Source: Pleodorina starrii
Taxonomy: Eukaryota > Chlorophyta > Chlorophyceae > Chlamydomonadales > Volvocaceae
Length of the DNA stretch: 64,000 nucleotides
Assembly: GCA_030267565.1 (NCBI GenBank)
Contig: BRXU01000004.1
Location: forward strand, 211,001-275,000
Direction: 5' to 3'
A program made the translations under genes and the position numbers. Of this stretch, positions 12,321-24,553 are shown piece by piece; the stretch's first letter is position 1, and the number at the start of each line of letters is the position of its first letter. The notes under the pieces were generated by a model. That model was not told where the DNA came from. It did not search any database and was given only the letters and a program-made list of their open reading frames with translations.

Positions 12321-13519
12321 CAGGTGTATCAGCGCCAGTTGGCCAAGCAGGGCCTCAGCGCCGCCATCGTGGACGACACGGCGGCGCAGAGCCGCACCTT
12401 CAGCCAGGAGGAGCTGAGGGCGCTGTTCGAGGTGGGGTGGGGTGCGTGGGGAATGGAGGAGGCACACCGCAGCGGTGGAGCGGAGGCGACCGGGGTGGGC
12501 TTGAGGCGGCCGGATGGGGGCCTGGGGCTGGGTGGGGACTTGAGTGGGGACTGGGGCTCTGGGCGCGCGCCTGTGCATGTGCCTGAGCCTGTGGCCGCGC
12601 CCTGAAACGGCTCATAATTTCTGTAACGGCAGCGTATGTTGTGGGGGGTTCAGTGTGGTTGGTTTCCGATTCGTATATAGAGGTTGGGATCCATCTGCGT
12701 GTCCCGCTACGAAATAATATGTTTATTTACGGTGAAATCCCAGTGTACCTTGCTCCCTGCTATGTGGGTGTCATCATCACCCCCTTGTGTGTATGTATGT
12801 GCGCGCGCGTTGCAAGGCTCTTCGGCGCTCGAGACGTCGCAGAAGAGATTCGGAACAAAGCTTCCATTTGCCCGCCCCTCTTCCAAACTCAGCGCGGATT
12901 TGCGCCTGCCGCCTGCTGCCTCTCGCCTGCATCCTGCCTGCCTGCCCTCCTCTGCCCCCCGCCTGCCTGCTGTCTCCCGCCTGCCTCCCGCCTCCCTCTC
13001 CTCCGCCTCCAGGTCAACACCACCACCCGATGCGACACCCACGGCGCCATCAAGTGCGCCTGCGACGGCACCGCAGCAACCGCCCGCGCCAAACAAGAGC
13101 AGCAGCAACTGGCCGCCGCCGCCGCCGCCGCGGCCGCGGCCGCGGCGGCGCGGGAGCGCAGCGAGCAGGAGGAGGAGGACGGTGCTGCCGACGCTTCGGG
13201 GGCCGGCGGCTCCAAGCCCAATAAGAAGAAGGACGAGGCTCACGAGGGCGGGGCGGTGGACGACGGGATCCTGCGTTGGGCCCATCTGGCCAGCGTGGCA
13301 GATTCGGTAGATCCGATCTGGAAGGGCGTGTCGTCCTGGCTGCGCGACAAGTTCACGACGTACCTGTTCAGCGACCACATCATCAACGACAGCCCCAAGC
13401 CGGTGGAGGCGGGGGCGGAGGAGGACGAGGAGGAGGGGCAGGGGGAGGGAGAGGATGAGGGAGAGGGCGAGGAGGGGCACGCGGGCGGCGATGACGTTGA
13501 CTACGGCGATTATGAGTGA
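2470..13519 (+). CDS. RAD54: RAD54 homologous-recombination DNA translocase (SWI2/SNF2 family)
   Basis: Known family role: an ATP-driven nuclear motor that works with RAD51 in strand invasion and chromatin remodelling. Exons: 2470-2805, 3334-3453, 4054-4320, 4969-5145, 5468-5611, 6208-6246, 6426-6491, 7029-7262, 7852-8128, 8762-8790, 9594-9878, 10187-10288, 10539-10725, 11631-11740, 12324-12431, 13013-13519. All junctions keep phase, giving 995 aa. Motifs seen: GMGLGKT (about aa 233-239); DEAH (347-350), split by intron 5; SGTPIQND (375-382); KAGGVGLN (735-742); ARVWRQGQ (766-773); and the RAD54-like CDTH near the C-terminus. Oddities: the residue before the P-loop is Gly where the family has Glu (DGMGLGKT, not DEMGLGKT); Ala/Gly-rich insertions in exons 9 and 11; an acidic tail; and a GC donor for intron 14. 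The start is the first ATG of the open exon; a less conserved exon between exons 2 and 3 cannot be excluded. Confidence 0.93.
5251..5301 (-). repeat. Dispersed motif 1 copy (RAD54 intron 4)
   Basis: Read on the minus strand, the element is a purine-rich lead, then GATACCGCAGCGAAGGGAC, a GAGACGG block, and CGTTAGCGAGC. Confidence 0.75.
5920..5978. repeat. 15-bp perfect inverted repeat in RAD54 intron 5
   Basis: Arms 5920-5934 (TCTGTCGCGCTAACT) and 5964-5978 enclose a 29-base loop rich in CTAGCTAG words. It lies inside the intron that splits the DEAH box. Confidence 0.93.
11755..11812 (+). repeat. Dispersed motif 2 copy (RAD54 intron 14)
   Basis: Blocks GGTTATCCACG, TATAGGCCGG, CCCGTGAACGGTAACGTA, then an A/G-rich end. 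The same blocks recur in two other genes. Confidence 0.8.
12279..12317 (+). repeat. (CTG)13 trinucleotide run at a splice acceptor
   Basis: Thirteen CTG units end six bases before exon 15 of RAD54 and replace the usual pyrimidine tract. Confidence 0.95.
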
Positions 13520-13567
13520 GGTCCGGACCCGTGCGTTCTGATTGTGGTCACGGCAGGGGTGGCGTTC

Positions 13568-13572
13568 TGTAA
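13568..13572 (+). promoter_or_regulatory. TGTAA polyadenylation signal of RAD54
   Basis: TGTAA lies 49 bases after the RAD54 stop. This is the usual green-algal signal, and cleavage is expected 10-20 bases further on. A second TGTAA at 14008-14012 could serve as an alternative site. The 700-base interval to the next start codon shows no gene. Confidence 0.55.
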
Positions 13573-14220
13573 ATATTGAGGTGTATAAGAACTTGAAGCG
13601 GCGTGATTGCATTGCGTATATGCTTGCGTCCGCTATGGTGTGAGGCGCGTGAGTGTGTGGCGCTGCGAATGTGAAATGATAGCTGGTCGATGACACTTAC
13701 GAAACGGATTTAGACTGTGGTGGCCATTTCTGGACACGGTAATGCGTCTGCAGGGTGTATGCCTGCGTATGTGGTAACCACGGGACTGCTGCTCGTGCGC
13801 AGGAACTACTGTCCTGCTTTAGACCCGTGGGTCTCAGTTCCAAACCCACGTCAAGAGGTCATAGGTGGCCCCATTATGGTTTTTGAGGGTAGGACTGCGC
13901 CTGATTTTCCACTGCACTTGGGAGGGCTGGGATGCCCTCTGGAACGCAGTCGATGTCGTGTGGAGGGTTGTCAAGACGCGCTTTATTATTGGCTTTAAAG
14001 GTCAAACTGTAATCCAAAACCCTTGTGATGGACTTGTATGAGTGAAATCTTCCCGATGTTGGTTTGCTGGGAAACAGGGTCAAATGTACGGCGTACAGGA
14101 CTTAGATTGAACGTGTTAGCAAACGTTGCCCCTGCGCTGACAACACATTATTTGATAAGTGAAATTGCTGAGGACAATAGCGGCCAGATGCTGGAATAGT
14201 TTAGGCACAGCGAGAGCAAA

Positions 14221-17200
14221 ATGCCGCTTGGACCTTTCGTGCTGCCCTTCCGGGGCGATCAATACAGGTACCACAACCAACACATAGCAAACATAAATCT
14301 TTCAGTGTGCAAGCCCTTCGATGCTACCTTGACACACGACTTGTTGCTTGGTCGCGTGCCGCAGTTTTGCTATCAATTTCAATTCCAGTCCCGAGGAGAA
14401 GCTCAACTTTGACTTGTCATGTGTGGCCTTCGGTGAGCTTGCTTCGCGTGACAGCCTTGGTCGATGGGCATGGACGTCACGCCCCAGCGCGTCTAGCCAG
14501 CCCGGGCACCCAACCCGGTCCTCGTGACTTGTGTGCCGCATCGCCGGGGTTTGACGTCTGCAGACGTCAAGGGCAGCCTTCATGATACCCTGCACGTCCG
14601 CAAGCCCACGGCCCTGGATGGCGCCCTGGTGAAGGGCTTTGAGAAGCAGGCGCTGCCGGAGCAGACGGTGCCGGTGGAGGGCGACGATGTCATCTACATG
14701 TTCCCAAAGATGTTTGAGCGCCAAGTGGAGGTGCTGGTGTTCGTGGCCAGCGCGCCGGCCATACCTGGCAAGAAGCACGACCTCAGCAGCAGCAGCAAAC
14801 TGGAGTTTGCGGTTTCGTACACAGGTAACTCACATGCTTTAGAGTACGCGGCACTCGGGGGCGCCTCGGCGGAGCACAGAGGCACTCGCTGGCACAGAGC
14901 GGGGAGCCTCTTTGCCCGCGGGATACGGCGGGGCCCGCGTCTTCGAGGCGGACCCGGACGGGACGGCGATGCCTAGTGCGGCCCGGCATTGTTGGCACGG
15001 TCCTCCCTTGCCTTCGCGGGGCTTTGAGCTCCGGTGTCAAAATGATTCCGACACGCACTGCGGCCGATGGTCTGGTCACAAGCTGCGGGCAGCTGGATTG
15101 GGGGGAACGGCGCGTCGCCGACCAGGCGAGCCGCCCGGCAGGGTCGTGACGCTCCTGACGTGCCCGCACAGGCTCGTTTTGTCCTGCACCATCGCCATCT
15201 CCCCCCCCGCCTGCCGCCATCGCCCGGCTCCGTATAACCCGCTGCCCGGCGTCGTTCCCGCACCCTCCCACGCCCGCCGGCCTGCCCCACCTTCACCCGC
15301 CCCCTTTTCCCTCCCAATACCACAGACGTGTCTGGCCAGGCCTTCAACCAGTCCTTCGACATCAAGTCTCTCGCCCAGCCGGCGGAGGGGTCGGAGGGCT
15401 CCGCGGTGTCGTCCATCATTGTGGCGGTCATGTACCTGCAGGTGGGAGGGAGGGAGGGGGAGAGGGGAGAGGGGAGAGGGGAGGGGGAGGGAGAGGGACA
15501 GGGGGAGGGAGGGACTGGGGGAGGGACTGGGGGAGGGACAGGGAGAGGGGGAGGGAGAGGGGGAGGCGGGGGAGGAAGTGGGGGTGCTGCACGGTACGAT
15601 AGTGGTGGTGCTGGACTCCGAGGAGGCGATCACGGGGCAGGGGGGGAAGGGAGGAGGGAGGGGGGGAGGAGGGTGGGGTGGGGGAGAGAATGGGTGGGGT
15701 GGCGGAGACTGGGCTCCTGGAGACATCGGCGTCGTCGTCAGCAGCAGCAGCGCGGCGGCGGTGTGCGGCGCTAGCGCTGCTCACGAGCCTGGAGCAGCGC
15801 GAGCCCGAGCCTAACGGGCGGGGCTGGATCAGTGCGGCGGCTGCAGCGGCACCCCTTGAGTCCGTTCTTTCTTTGGCTTGGGGGACCAGACCGGACCGGA
15901 CCAGACCGGACCTGGGTTTCCATATCGGCGGGGCACCAAGCTGTCGGGCCGCGGCGGCGGCCTTCTTGCTGCGGGGAATCTAAAAGGCTGTATGCGCCGC
16001 CGGAGCGCGGACCGTTGGGGCCCACGCTCCGCCATGGATGGACTCATCAACCAGCGGGGAGCCGGAAATACGCAGCGGAGCATTAGCCGGACCCATGGGT
16101 CGGTCGCTCGGCCGTTGGCCGCCTGTTTCCGCTTTGTATGGAGGGGAGGGCTGTTGCATCCAGGATGACGGTCCGGCGCTGCGTCCGCGGACGCTGGCGC
16201 TGTCTGGAGCTGCTCGGCTCGGCTGTCCGCAGTGGATCGCCGCATCCCCGAGGAGGGAGGGGGGGGCCGGGGAGGGGCTGGCGCTCGCTGGCGGGGTGGC
16301 GCTGCGCGGGCTGGAGCGGGCGCAGTGGGCCGTCATCTGGGGGGGAGGGAAAGCGGGGCGGCGTGGGCCAGGAACGGGGAGTTTGCGGTTTCTGATCTGA
16401 TCTGTGCCGCTGGACTCGGCCAGGTGGCGGCCGCCTCTGATACGCGACACGGCGGTCTCGCCAGCGAGCAGCGGGCGCACCGTATGATATGCCGCCCAAA
16501 CACGCGCGTCGGGGGGGGGGGGCGGGGGGGATACTGCACCCTCACGCTCGCAGTCCGCAGTCGCAGTGTCCAACCCTCAGTTGTTGCTGCTGCAAGTCGG
16601 GTGCCCGCTGCAAGGCAAACTGACACCTGCGCAACAACGGCCGCACGGACGCCGCAAAGCTATTGACCGCCTGCCTCCCTTCCTCCCTCGCCCCTTCCTC
16701 CCTCACCCCTCCTCTTCCCCCCCATCCCTTTGTCGCGTGCAGGCCGAGGGCGGCTGGACGCTGCGCGACGTGGGCATGTGCCTGCCGCACGACTCCCCCG
16801 GCCTCATCATTCCGGAGATGAAGCGCGTCATTCTGGATCTGCGGGACAAGCACGGGGTGGCGCTGGATGCGGCAGATAACTTGGTGCTGGATGAGAACGA
16901 GCGGGTGAGGGGGGAGGGATGGGGGAGAGAGGCTGAGGAGGCTGAACAGCGCGGCTCGGAAATGGAGAGGCCGGCTGACTGGCTGGGGGGCCTGGGCGGG
17001 TAGCTTGCTGGGGCTGGGTCGGATGGCGGAGGATTGAACGCAAACGACGCTCGCCCTCCCCTCCACCACCGTCCATGCTGACCCATCCCGACTTCCGCTT
17101 CCCTCTATTTCCTCCCGCCCACCCTTCCCTACACCCCCCCCCCCACATACACACACACCACCCGCTCCCCACCCGCCCCCGCCCCCTCGCCCAGGTTCCC

Positions 17201-20200
17201 ATCACGCGGCAGTGGCAGGACCAGGAGCTGCAGGTCGCCTCCGCGGGCCGCACCGAGCCGGGCTCGGCCGCCCCCGTCACCAAACTGCGTCTGGACCTGA
17301 GCTGGACCTTTTGGCCGCCGCCGCCCCCCACAGAGGAGGGCGAAGACCCGCCGGAGGAGCCGGTGCCGGAGTTCAACCTCATCATGTACAACAAGGACGT
17401 GAGTACGGTAGTACGGGTGTGGATGGGCGTACGGGCGACCTTGTGTACGGGATCGTGTACTGCTGCTTGGGCAGGCGCTTGAGCGGGCGGCCGTCTGGGT
17501 ATATTGTAGCTGCGCCCCGGCTGTGGAGTGGCTGAGTTGAGTACCGAAGCAGGGATGAGTTTGATGAGGACGCGAAGGAGCTCATGAGGGCCATCGTCGG
17601 CCCTCACCGGGTTCCGGACTGCTTCCACGAGCTTGCCGGCACCCTCTGCCGGCCCCCCACGTCTGTTATGGCTTATGGGTTGGGAGCTGCTCTCCCCGCC
17701 GGCGGTCTTGGTCCTCCTCCAGCAGGGGTGAAACGGGTGACCCGCCCGCCCTCCCTCCCGCCCTCCCTCCTGGAAGTCCGCGGATGGGTGTCACGCAGCC
17801 GGGGGCGCGGCGTGTGCCACGCTGGCGGCTCCTCCCGCACCCCCCCCCCCCGCCACACACACACACACACACACATCTCTGCCCCCCCAGTCACATCGCA
17901 CGCCCCCACAACGCCACAACGCAAAGACACACACACATATGTATGTATAAGACACACTCCCTTGACCTCCTTGACTCCCCCCCCTCAGGGTGAGGAGGTT
18001 CAGTCCGTGAGCTCTTCCGGTCGGGAGGCCACGGGCTCCCGGGCGGGCAGACCCGAGCCGGAGGAGGACGAGGAGGAGGAGGAGAAGCCGGAGGAGAAGG
18101 ACGAGGTGGGCCGGGGGGGAGGGCAGGGAAGGGAAGGGAAGGGGGCCTGGCTCCCGCACCCGTGCGCGGCGGCAACGGGTGGGCAGGCCTTCAAGCCCAG
18201 CCCAACCACCGCATCATCAGGCATTACCACCACCACCACCACCACCGTCGCCACCACCGCCACCGCCAAAGCCAAAGCCAGCAGCAGCTGTCAACCAGCA
18301 CCATTGCCGCGTGCTACGCTACGCCTTCTCCAACACACCGCTTCACTTCGCAGCACACCCCGCGCGAACTGTCGGATGCCCAATGCCCCCCCCACCACCA
18401 CCACGGCCCCGCCCTTTCCCGCCCGCGGCCCTCCTCCTCACACCGCCTCCCCATTACCTTTCCCTTTCCCTTTCCGCTGCAGCATCTTCCTTATTATCCC
18501 CCAGCGTTTTCACCCCCAATCCCCCTCCCCTTGGCCTCTTCCCTTTCCGCAGGAGGAGGAGGAGGGTGAGGGCGAGGAGGAGGGCGGTGAGCCCAAGGAG
18601 CCCCCCCCGCCTCCCCCCGCCCCCAAGGTGGACCCCTATGAGTTCAAGGAGAGGGATGTGGTGTACCTGGACCTGCCGGACCTGCCGGCGGAGGTGCGGG
18701 CGGGTGCTGGGGGGTTGGGCGGAGAGTGCGCGGGGGTGGTCCAAGTAGCCAATGAATCTTTTGCATTGCATCCAAACAACCCCTATTCCCGCCCCAGATC
18801 CGCTCCCCCCCCTTCCACCTCCTCCTCTTCCTCCTGCCCCCTCTGCCATTCCTAACCCTTCCCACCCCTTCCCCCCCTCCCCTCCTCCCCCTCCCCCCTC
18901 CTCCCCTTTCTTTCCTCCCCCTCGCCCCCCCTCCCCTTTCTTCCCTCCCCCAGGTCCGCTCCATGGTCCTGCTGGTGACCAACTACGACGAGGAGCAGGG
19001 CTTCTCCCGCATACGCACCGTGAGGGTGCGGGTGGTGGACGTCACCGCCGGAGAGGCGCCGCTGCCGGGCAGCAAGGCGGCAGCAGCAGCCGCAGCCGCT
19101 GTCGCCGCCGGGGAGCCGCCCGCACCCAACCCGGAGCGCCTGTTGGCGGACTTCAGTGTGCTGTCGAAGTACGAGGCGGACAAGGCGATCACGCAGGTGG
19201 GGGTGGAGGTGGGGGTTTGGGGGGTGGGGTGCGGGAGGGGGTAGGACTGGGTTGTTGTTGGGGCTTGCGGGCGGGGGGTTTGGGGTTTTGATATGCTGCG
19301 TGGCCGTAGCTGGTGGAGCAGAAGCGGTCTTGTGCGGGGCCATGTGCTTGCGGTGGCGGCGGCGGCGGCTGGGGGTGCGTGTGTGTGTGTAGTTCGGGCT
19401 CCACGGCAGTGCCCCGCGTCTCTCACAACCTCCCACGTTCCCCGCTCACTACCACACGCACCGCACGCACACCGTCCCCACCGCCCATCCTCCCCTGGCT
19501 GGGGGCCCGTCTCACTCCCCCTTCCCTCGGCTCCCCCCCCGCCCTCTTCTTCTTCAGGTGGCGCTCCTCAAGCTGTACAAGGAGTACGGCGACTCGGCCT
19601 ACAACGTCTTCCGTACGTCCGGCGTGGACGACGCCTCTGTGTTTGTGGCCCAGGACCCGGAGACGGTGCTGGCGGCTCTCAAGACGTATCTGGAGGCCAA
19701 CAAGGCGCAGAAGGCCAAGGAGGCGGCGGCGCTGGCGGCGGCGGAGGAGGAGGGCGAGGAGATCACCACCGATCTGAGGCCGCACGTGTGGCGGTTCCGT
19801 ACACTGGGGCTGACGTACGGCGGGGACGGGCTGGAGGCGGTGGAGCACGACATCAAGAACCTGATTTCGTTCGATGGTGGGTGGTGCGGCACGTTTGGGG
19901 GGGGGGTGGACGTGGACGTGTTTGGGTGGACGGCAGGGGGGAGGTGGACGGCAGGGAGGGAGGGAGGGAGGGGCAAGAGGGGTGCGTGAGGAAGGGTACG
20001 GCAAAGGACGGGTGAAGGGAAGGGGGAAGGGAAGTGGGGGAAGTCGGTCCAGCGGGTCGGTACAGTCGGGAGGAAAGGAAAGGAGGGCGGCACTGACCGC
20101 ATCAGCAGGGTGGCCCCAATCACTGCGCAGCGCAGCGCAGCGGGCTACCCCTCCCCGGGCGGCCCCTCCGCATCGTCCACCCTCCCCCCCCCAGTGGCTA

Positions 20201-21726
20201 CTGCGTTGCGACCCACCCAGCTCGTCCACCCAGCACCGCAGCGCCCGGATCACAACCGCAACGCCCCGTTCAAACTCCAAACATCTCCCCTCGCCTCCCC
20301 TCCACTCGCCCCTCCCTCCCCCCAAACACCCCCCCCTATACGTGGATACCCCCCCCCCCTTCCCTCACCCCCCTCCCACACCCTCCCCCCTCCCCCGGCC
20401 CCTCCTCCCCCCCTCCCTGCAGGCACGCTTGCCCCCGGCGAGTCCCGCACCTGCGCCACCAGCCGCGCCGCCTTCGCCAACGGCGACACCTACTTCGGCT
20501 CCTACGTCGACGACCTCAAGCACGGCCCCGGCCTCTACGCCTTCGCCACCGGCGCCGCCTACGCGGGCGCCTACGCGGGCGGCAAGCGCCACGGCCGCGG
20601 CGTCATGGTGTTCCCCGACGGCGGCACCTACGTGGGCGAGTTTGCGGCGGACAAGTTCGAGGGGCAGGGCCAGTACCGCTACCCCGACGGCTCCGTCTAC
20701 TCGGGCTCCTGGGCGGCCGGCCAGAAGCACGGCCCGGGCGTGTACTGGGACACGGCCCGCGGCTGCCTGCACGGGCAGTGGGTCAAGGGGCTGCTGGTGG
20801 GGGAGGCGCAGTACGACCAGCCGGCGCTGCGCTTCCGTGGCGAGTTTGTGCGCGGCGTGCCGGCGGGGCCGGCGACCTACACGCTGACGGGCCACCGCAC
20901 GCTGGACATGCCGGCCTTTGCGGCGGCCAACATCCAGAGCGTGCGCGGCCCGACACTGGCGCTGCAGTGCGCGTACGGCATCCCGCCGGGCAGCGGCGAC
21001 GAGCCGCAGCTGGACGAGGAGGGGCAGCCGATTGAGGTGGGGGCTGAGGGGGGTTGGGGGTGGGGGTGGGGTTTGGGTGGGAAATAGGGTAGGAGGGGGG
21101 CGGGAGGGAGTGTAGTGGCATGGTGGTATGCGTAGTGGGAGCGGGCGGGGGGTTGGTGGCGGTGATGGGGGGAAGGGGTTGGCCTACGGTATTGAGGGGT
21201 CGATGGAGGGCGAGCACGTCATCATTGTACGAGTTTGATGACGGCGCCTCATAACGTGGCAGGTCGGACCGCTGTGCACAGAGCCAACCGCATCCAACAC
21301 TGCCTGCCACTCGGGGGTGCTGTGTCCCAGGCGACACGCGCCGCACCCTCAACCCCGTCATGTGCTTTGGTTGGCCACTTGAGCACTCGACCCGGCCATA
21401 CCCAGCCCAGCCTGCCGCCGCCCGATTCCACGCTCACCCACCCTCACCCGCTCGCTCTGCCGGCCCCTCCCTCGTATCCCTTTTCAAGAGCCCGCCCTCC
21501 CCTGCCCCTCCCCCCCCCCCAACACATACACGCACACACCCGTTTTGTCCTCCAGGACCCGGACAAGCCTCCGCTGCCCTCTCACCCCAAGTACGAGGGC
21601 CTTACGTACAATGCCGAGGAGCTGCCCGCCCAGGTGGACGACACGGTGTTCCCGCCGGAGGAGGGCAAGCCGGTGCCCATACCGGCCGTGCCCGCGTTCA
21701 GCGTGTCGACGGGGCTGGTGTCCTGA
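14221..21726 (+). CDS. TerD-like domains plus MORN repeats, candidate flagellar/ciliary protein
   Basis: Exons: 14221-14267, 14365-14432, 14564-14824, 15326-15441, 16743-16904, 17195-17398, 17989-18105, 18553-18693, 18954-19196, 19558-19876, 20423-21036, 21556-21726. The chain is phase-consistent and gives 820 aa. The N-terminal half looks like two TerD-type beta-sandwich domains: NFDLSCVAFD near aa 30-40, then LDLSWTFWP, and VRSMVLLVTNYDEEQGF followed by a strand with VRVVDVTAGE. The second domain is broken by a Glu-rich acidic insert (exons 7-8). Exon 11 holds five or six MORN repeats of the type Y.G.W..G..HG.G, ending near aa 720. MORN repeats are common in axonemal proteins, so a flagellar role is inferred; no specific family member is recognised. 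The tiny first exon was chosen because it alone restores phase and a TerD-like start. Confidence 0.82.
14551..14570. repeat. Perfect 20-bp palindrome on a splice acceptor
   Basis: Two 10-base halves, TTGACGTCTG and CAGACGTCAA, are exact reverse complements with no spacer. The AG of the intron 2 acceptor is at 14562-14563, so the first seven bases of exon 3 belong to the palindrome. Confidence 0.95.
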
Positions 21727-22453
21727 TCGGGATGACGGGGAACTGGGGAAGGGAGTTGAGGGCGGGAAGGACTGCGGTGGCGGAGAGCCACGTCGGGGGG
21801 CCCAGCTTGGGCGCGGCGGGGGAAGGAGGAAGATGCGGGTGTGGGGCCAAAGCTGGGGACGGGGCCGGGGTCGTGCTGAGGACCGAGGGGGCTGTGGCTC
21901 TCTCGGATCGGCCGACGGACGTGATCCGGAGGGGGGAAGGGGGGTGGCTGGCGGCGGTCTGTGCTGCATGGCATAGCCTGTGTGGGAGGCGGGGTGCAGT
22001 CAACTAGGTATGTGTGCGTGCGGCTGTGCGTATGTGTATTTGTGTGTATTTGTGTGTAGGGGGGGTCGCATGGGGGAGGGGAGGGGGTTATTGCGTGAGG
22101 TGACTGGCGGCGGGACCGACGGAACTAGTTGGTTGTCAGCTTGCAGCGGGGGCTGCCAGGGGGGGGGCGGCTTTTGAACGACAACGGGCAGTGATTTAAG
22201 GCAGCCCGTTGTGGGGGAGGGAGGAGGGAGGACAGGCGATCGCTGTATCGCGCGCGTGAGCGTCTGCAGCAAAGCGAGTATCTGCGGGTGTTCACTGTCC
22301 GAAGGCTGCCCCAAAATGCGGTTCGCTGTTCTGGGTGGAGTTGGGTGGAGTCTCTCTGGGGTCGCTTGGGCCCTCCCTAACCGGTTTCTTGCCGCCATCA
22401 GGACAGTGCCAGGTGCGTTGTGTACCGGTACCGGATGCTCCGATTAGGTCCAC

Positions 22454-22458
22454 TGTAA
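22454..22458 (+). promoter_or_regulatory. TGTAA polyadenylation signal of the TerD-MORN gene
   Basis: First TGTAA found after the stop, about 730 bases downstream. This implies a long 3' untranslated region, or else an unrecognised nearer signal. Confidence 0.4.
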
Positions 22459-22861
22459 ACCTGTCCCTGTGAACGTGACGGACTGGAGTGCGGTAGTATG
22501 TATCCGTACGTGAATCCGGCAGGCGCGGGACGCGATTCCGTTTTGAGTGCACGCAGCGCCGCTGTGCACACGCATGCCGTGAACCTGTTGATGCGTGGTC
22601 ACATGGGTGCCGCTTTATATGACCCCGAAACGGGGTGGGGGTGGGTAGAGAATTTAAGAATGGAGCCCATAATCAAAAATCCAGAAATGACCCCTGGGAC
22701 CCACCCTCTTGCCGTACACCGAAATTCCGGGAAAAACAGAAGACAGCTTGTAACACGCATTGTTTGATTGATGTAGCAGAACACGCTTTGGACGTGCACG
22801 AATAAAGCTGAGAAATTCCCCCGCCCAGCTGCAACCCGCCGACACAGCCGACAGAATGGAA

Positions 22862-22910
22862 ACGATCATTCGGAACGCTCAGCGAAGGCCTGGGCGTTCC
22901 GAATGATCGT
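22862..22910. repeat. 17-bp perfect inverted repeat with 15-base loop
   Basis: Arms 22862-22878 (begins ACGATCATTCGG) and 22894-22910 (ends CCGAATGATCGT) are exact reverse complements around the loop 22879-22893. It lies between two convergent genes, outside the modelled coding sequence. Confidence 0.95.
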
Positions 22911-23792
22911 CCGAGCGCGTTCGCCGTCCCCTGGTGCTACAGGAAGTTTTACGCTCAACATTTGCGACGCAGTCTGACGCAGTTCGCATTTAACGAAGCA
23001 GCTGTCATAAGTACTGCACCGCTCAGGACACACCTATACATTTTTGGTGTGCGTGAGATGCATGACGGAAACGTGGGAAACCAGGTAGTCTACTTATTCC
23101 ATGATCTACTCACGAGTACTTTCCGTAACGGAACCGCGGGAATAGCCACCCATTTTGCCGTACAGTATGGCACGGCGGAACTGATCAAGCATTGCCTAAA
23201 CCTTTATTCGTTGCAACTGGCAGGCAACGGATAGAATGAGGTAGCGGTGCCGTGTAAGATGAACCAGAGAGCCTCCTCCAAACCTGACCGCTTCAACCGC
23301 GGCAAGTGTCTTGCCCTGGCAAGCGCAATGTCCTGTAGCCAAAGACCACGTGTTTTGTCCACGCCCAACGGGCACGGGCGCTGTGCATGGGTACCAGCGA
23401 GCACCCGCCCCCGTTCCAGGACCCCGACGCCCCCGCTTGGAGTGCGGGCACACGTCATGCTTATCTTAACGGCAGCATACATGGACAGGAAATCGTCATT
23501 GTGCCTTCAGGTTACTATTTTAATGCCGGGGGGGTGGAAGCCCGGGGGGGAAAATAGATACCAGACTCACCCACCCATTCCCTACCGCACACCCGGTCAC
23601 GCTTTCCGTACAGCACTGAAATGAAGTTTAAAAGCAGATTCTGGATTTTTTCACCGAGCGAGTACTGTCGTCTGAATTGAACAGGTTTTTCAGATAGCTC
23701 CCCGCCCTAAGAGCGCCCGGGTTCCATGCAACACATGACCACGGCGGCCCATTCCGGTGCGAGTTCCAACTTGAGGACGGAGACGCAAACCA

Positions 23793-23797
23793 TTACA
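23793..23797 (-). promoter_or_regulatory. Candidate TGTAA polyadenylation signal of the kinesin gene
   Basis: TGTAA on the minus strand about 760 bases after the modelled kinesin stop. It is the first such word I found downstream, and it would imply a long 3' UTR or an extra terminal exon. Confidence 0.3.
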
Positions 23798-24553
23798 TAC
23801 AATCCATCCGAAGCCTGCTCGAAGCATCCCAACACGGATGCTGGCTTACTCCCCAAACCGATAATCGCCACCGAGGCGATGATCGGACCTCCCAGTTGGC
23901 AATATTGGCCAGCCGGCTTGTGCTGGGAGCCGAAGCCGGGAACAAAACTGTTTCCAGACCGCGAGTGAGCGCCATGTCAAAGGACAGCTCAGTTAGCAAA
24001 CGCGCGCAATATGCAAATGCTCCCAAAAGCGAGCTAGCCTACCTAATCCGATTTGTCCACATCCGCACATCCGCACGCAGGCTTTACCAGGAGGCAGGAC
24101 GTCTGTACAATGCTCACTAGATAGCAGCGCCTGATATCGCGCGGGTCGGTCGGATGTCCCCTAAACTACTGCTACCTACTTGACGGAACACACTGAAACT
24201 TCCGAAGCCCACAGTTCACTGCTCTAAGATTCTGCGTAAGGTAGATACCGGCAGTCCCGGAAGGAGCCTTATTTGGCTGTGCCGACAGCGAAGTCCGCCG
24301 CGCGTCAACAACAAGCGTCGACTACATCTCGTCAGGCAGCCACCAGGGTCTCCCCGGGTAAGCCATTTTCCGTTACCGCCAGATGCCCGGCTTGGCCTGC
24401 GCCTTTGAAACTCCCAATCCTGCCCCAGTGCTGTCGCGTAGAGGGCCGCCGCGGAGTGGGCCTGGCGAAAACAAGGCGGGGAGGGCAGTTGGAGTGAGAT
24501 GTCAACTACGGCAACCCGACCTGTAACGCATCCGTCCCAAGTTATCAGCTTAC

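Larger units (their letters stand above)
21727..24553. other. Spacer between convergent genes
   Basis: No coding exon was recognised. The left part is probably the 3' UTR of the TerD-MORN gene and the right part that of the kinesin. It holds GT-rich tracts (about 22010-22070) and a strong inverted repeat listed separately. GC content falls after about 22,900. Confidence 0.5.

Noticed and set aside
17554..17700. Frame reading DEFDEDAKELMRAIVGPHR within intron 6 of the TerD-MORN gene
   Set aside because: It looks protein-like, but the acceptor before it gives the wrong phase after exon 6, while exon 6 joins exon 7 cleanly. At most a relic.
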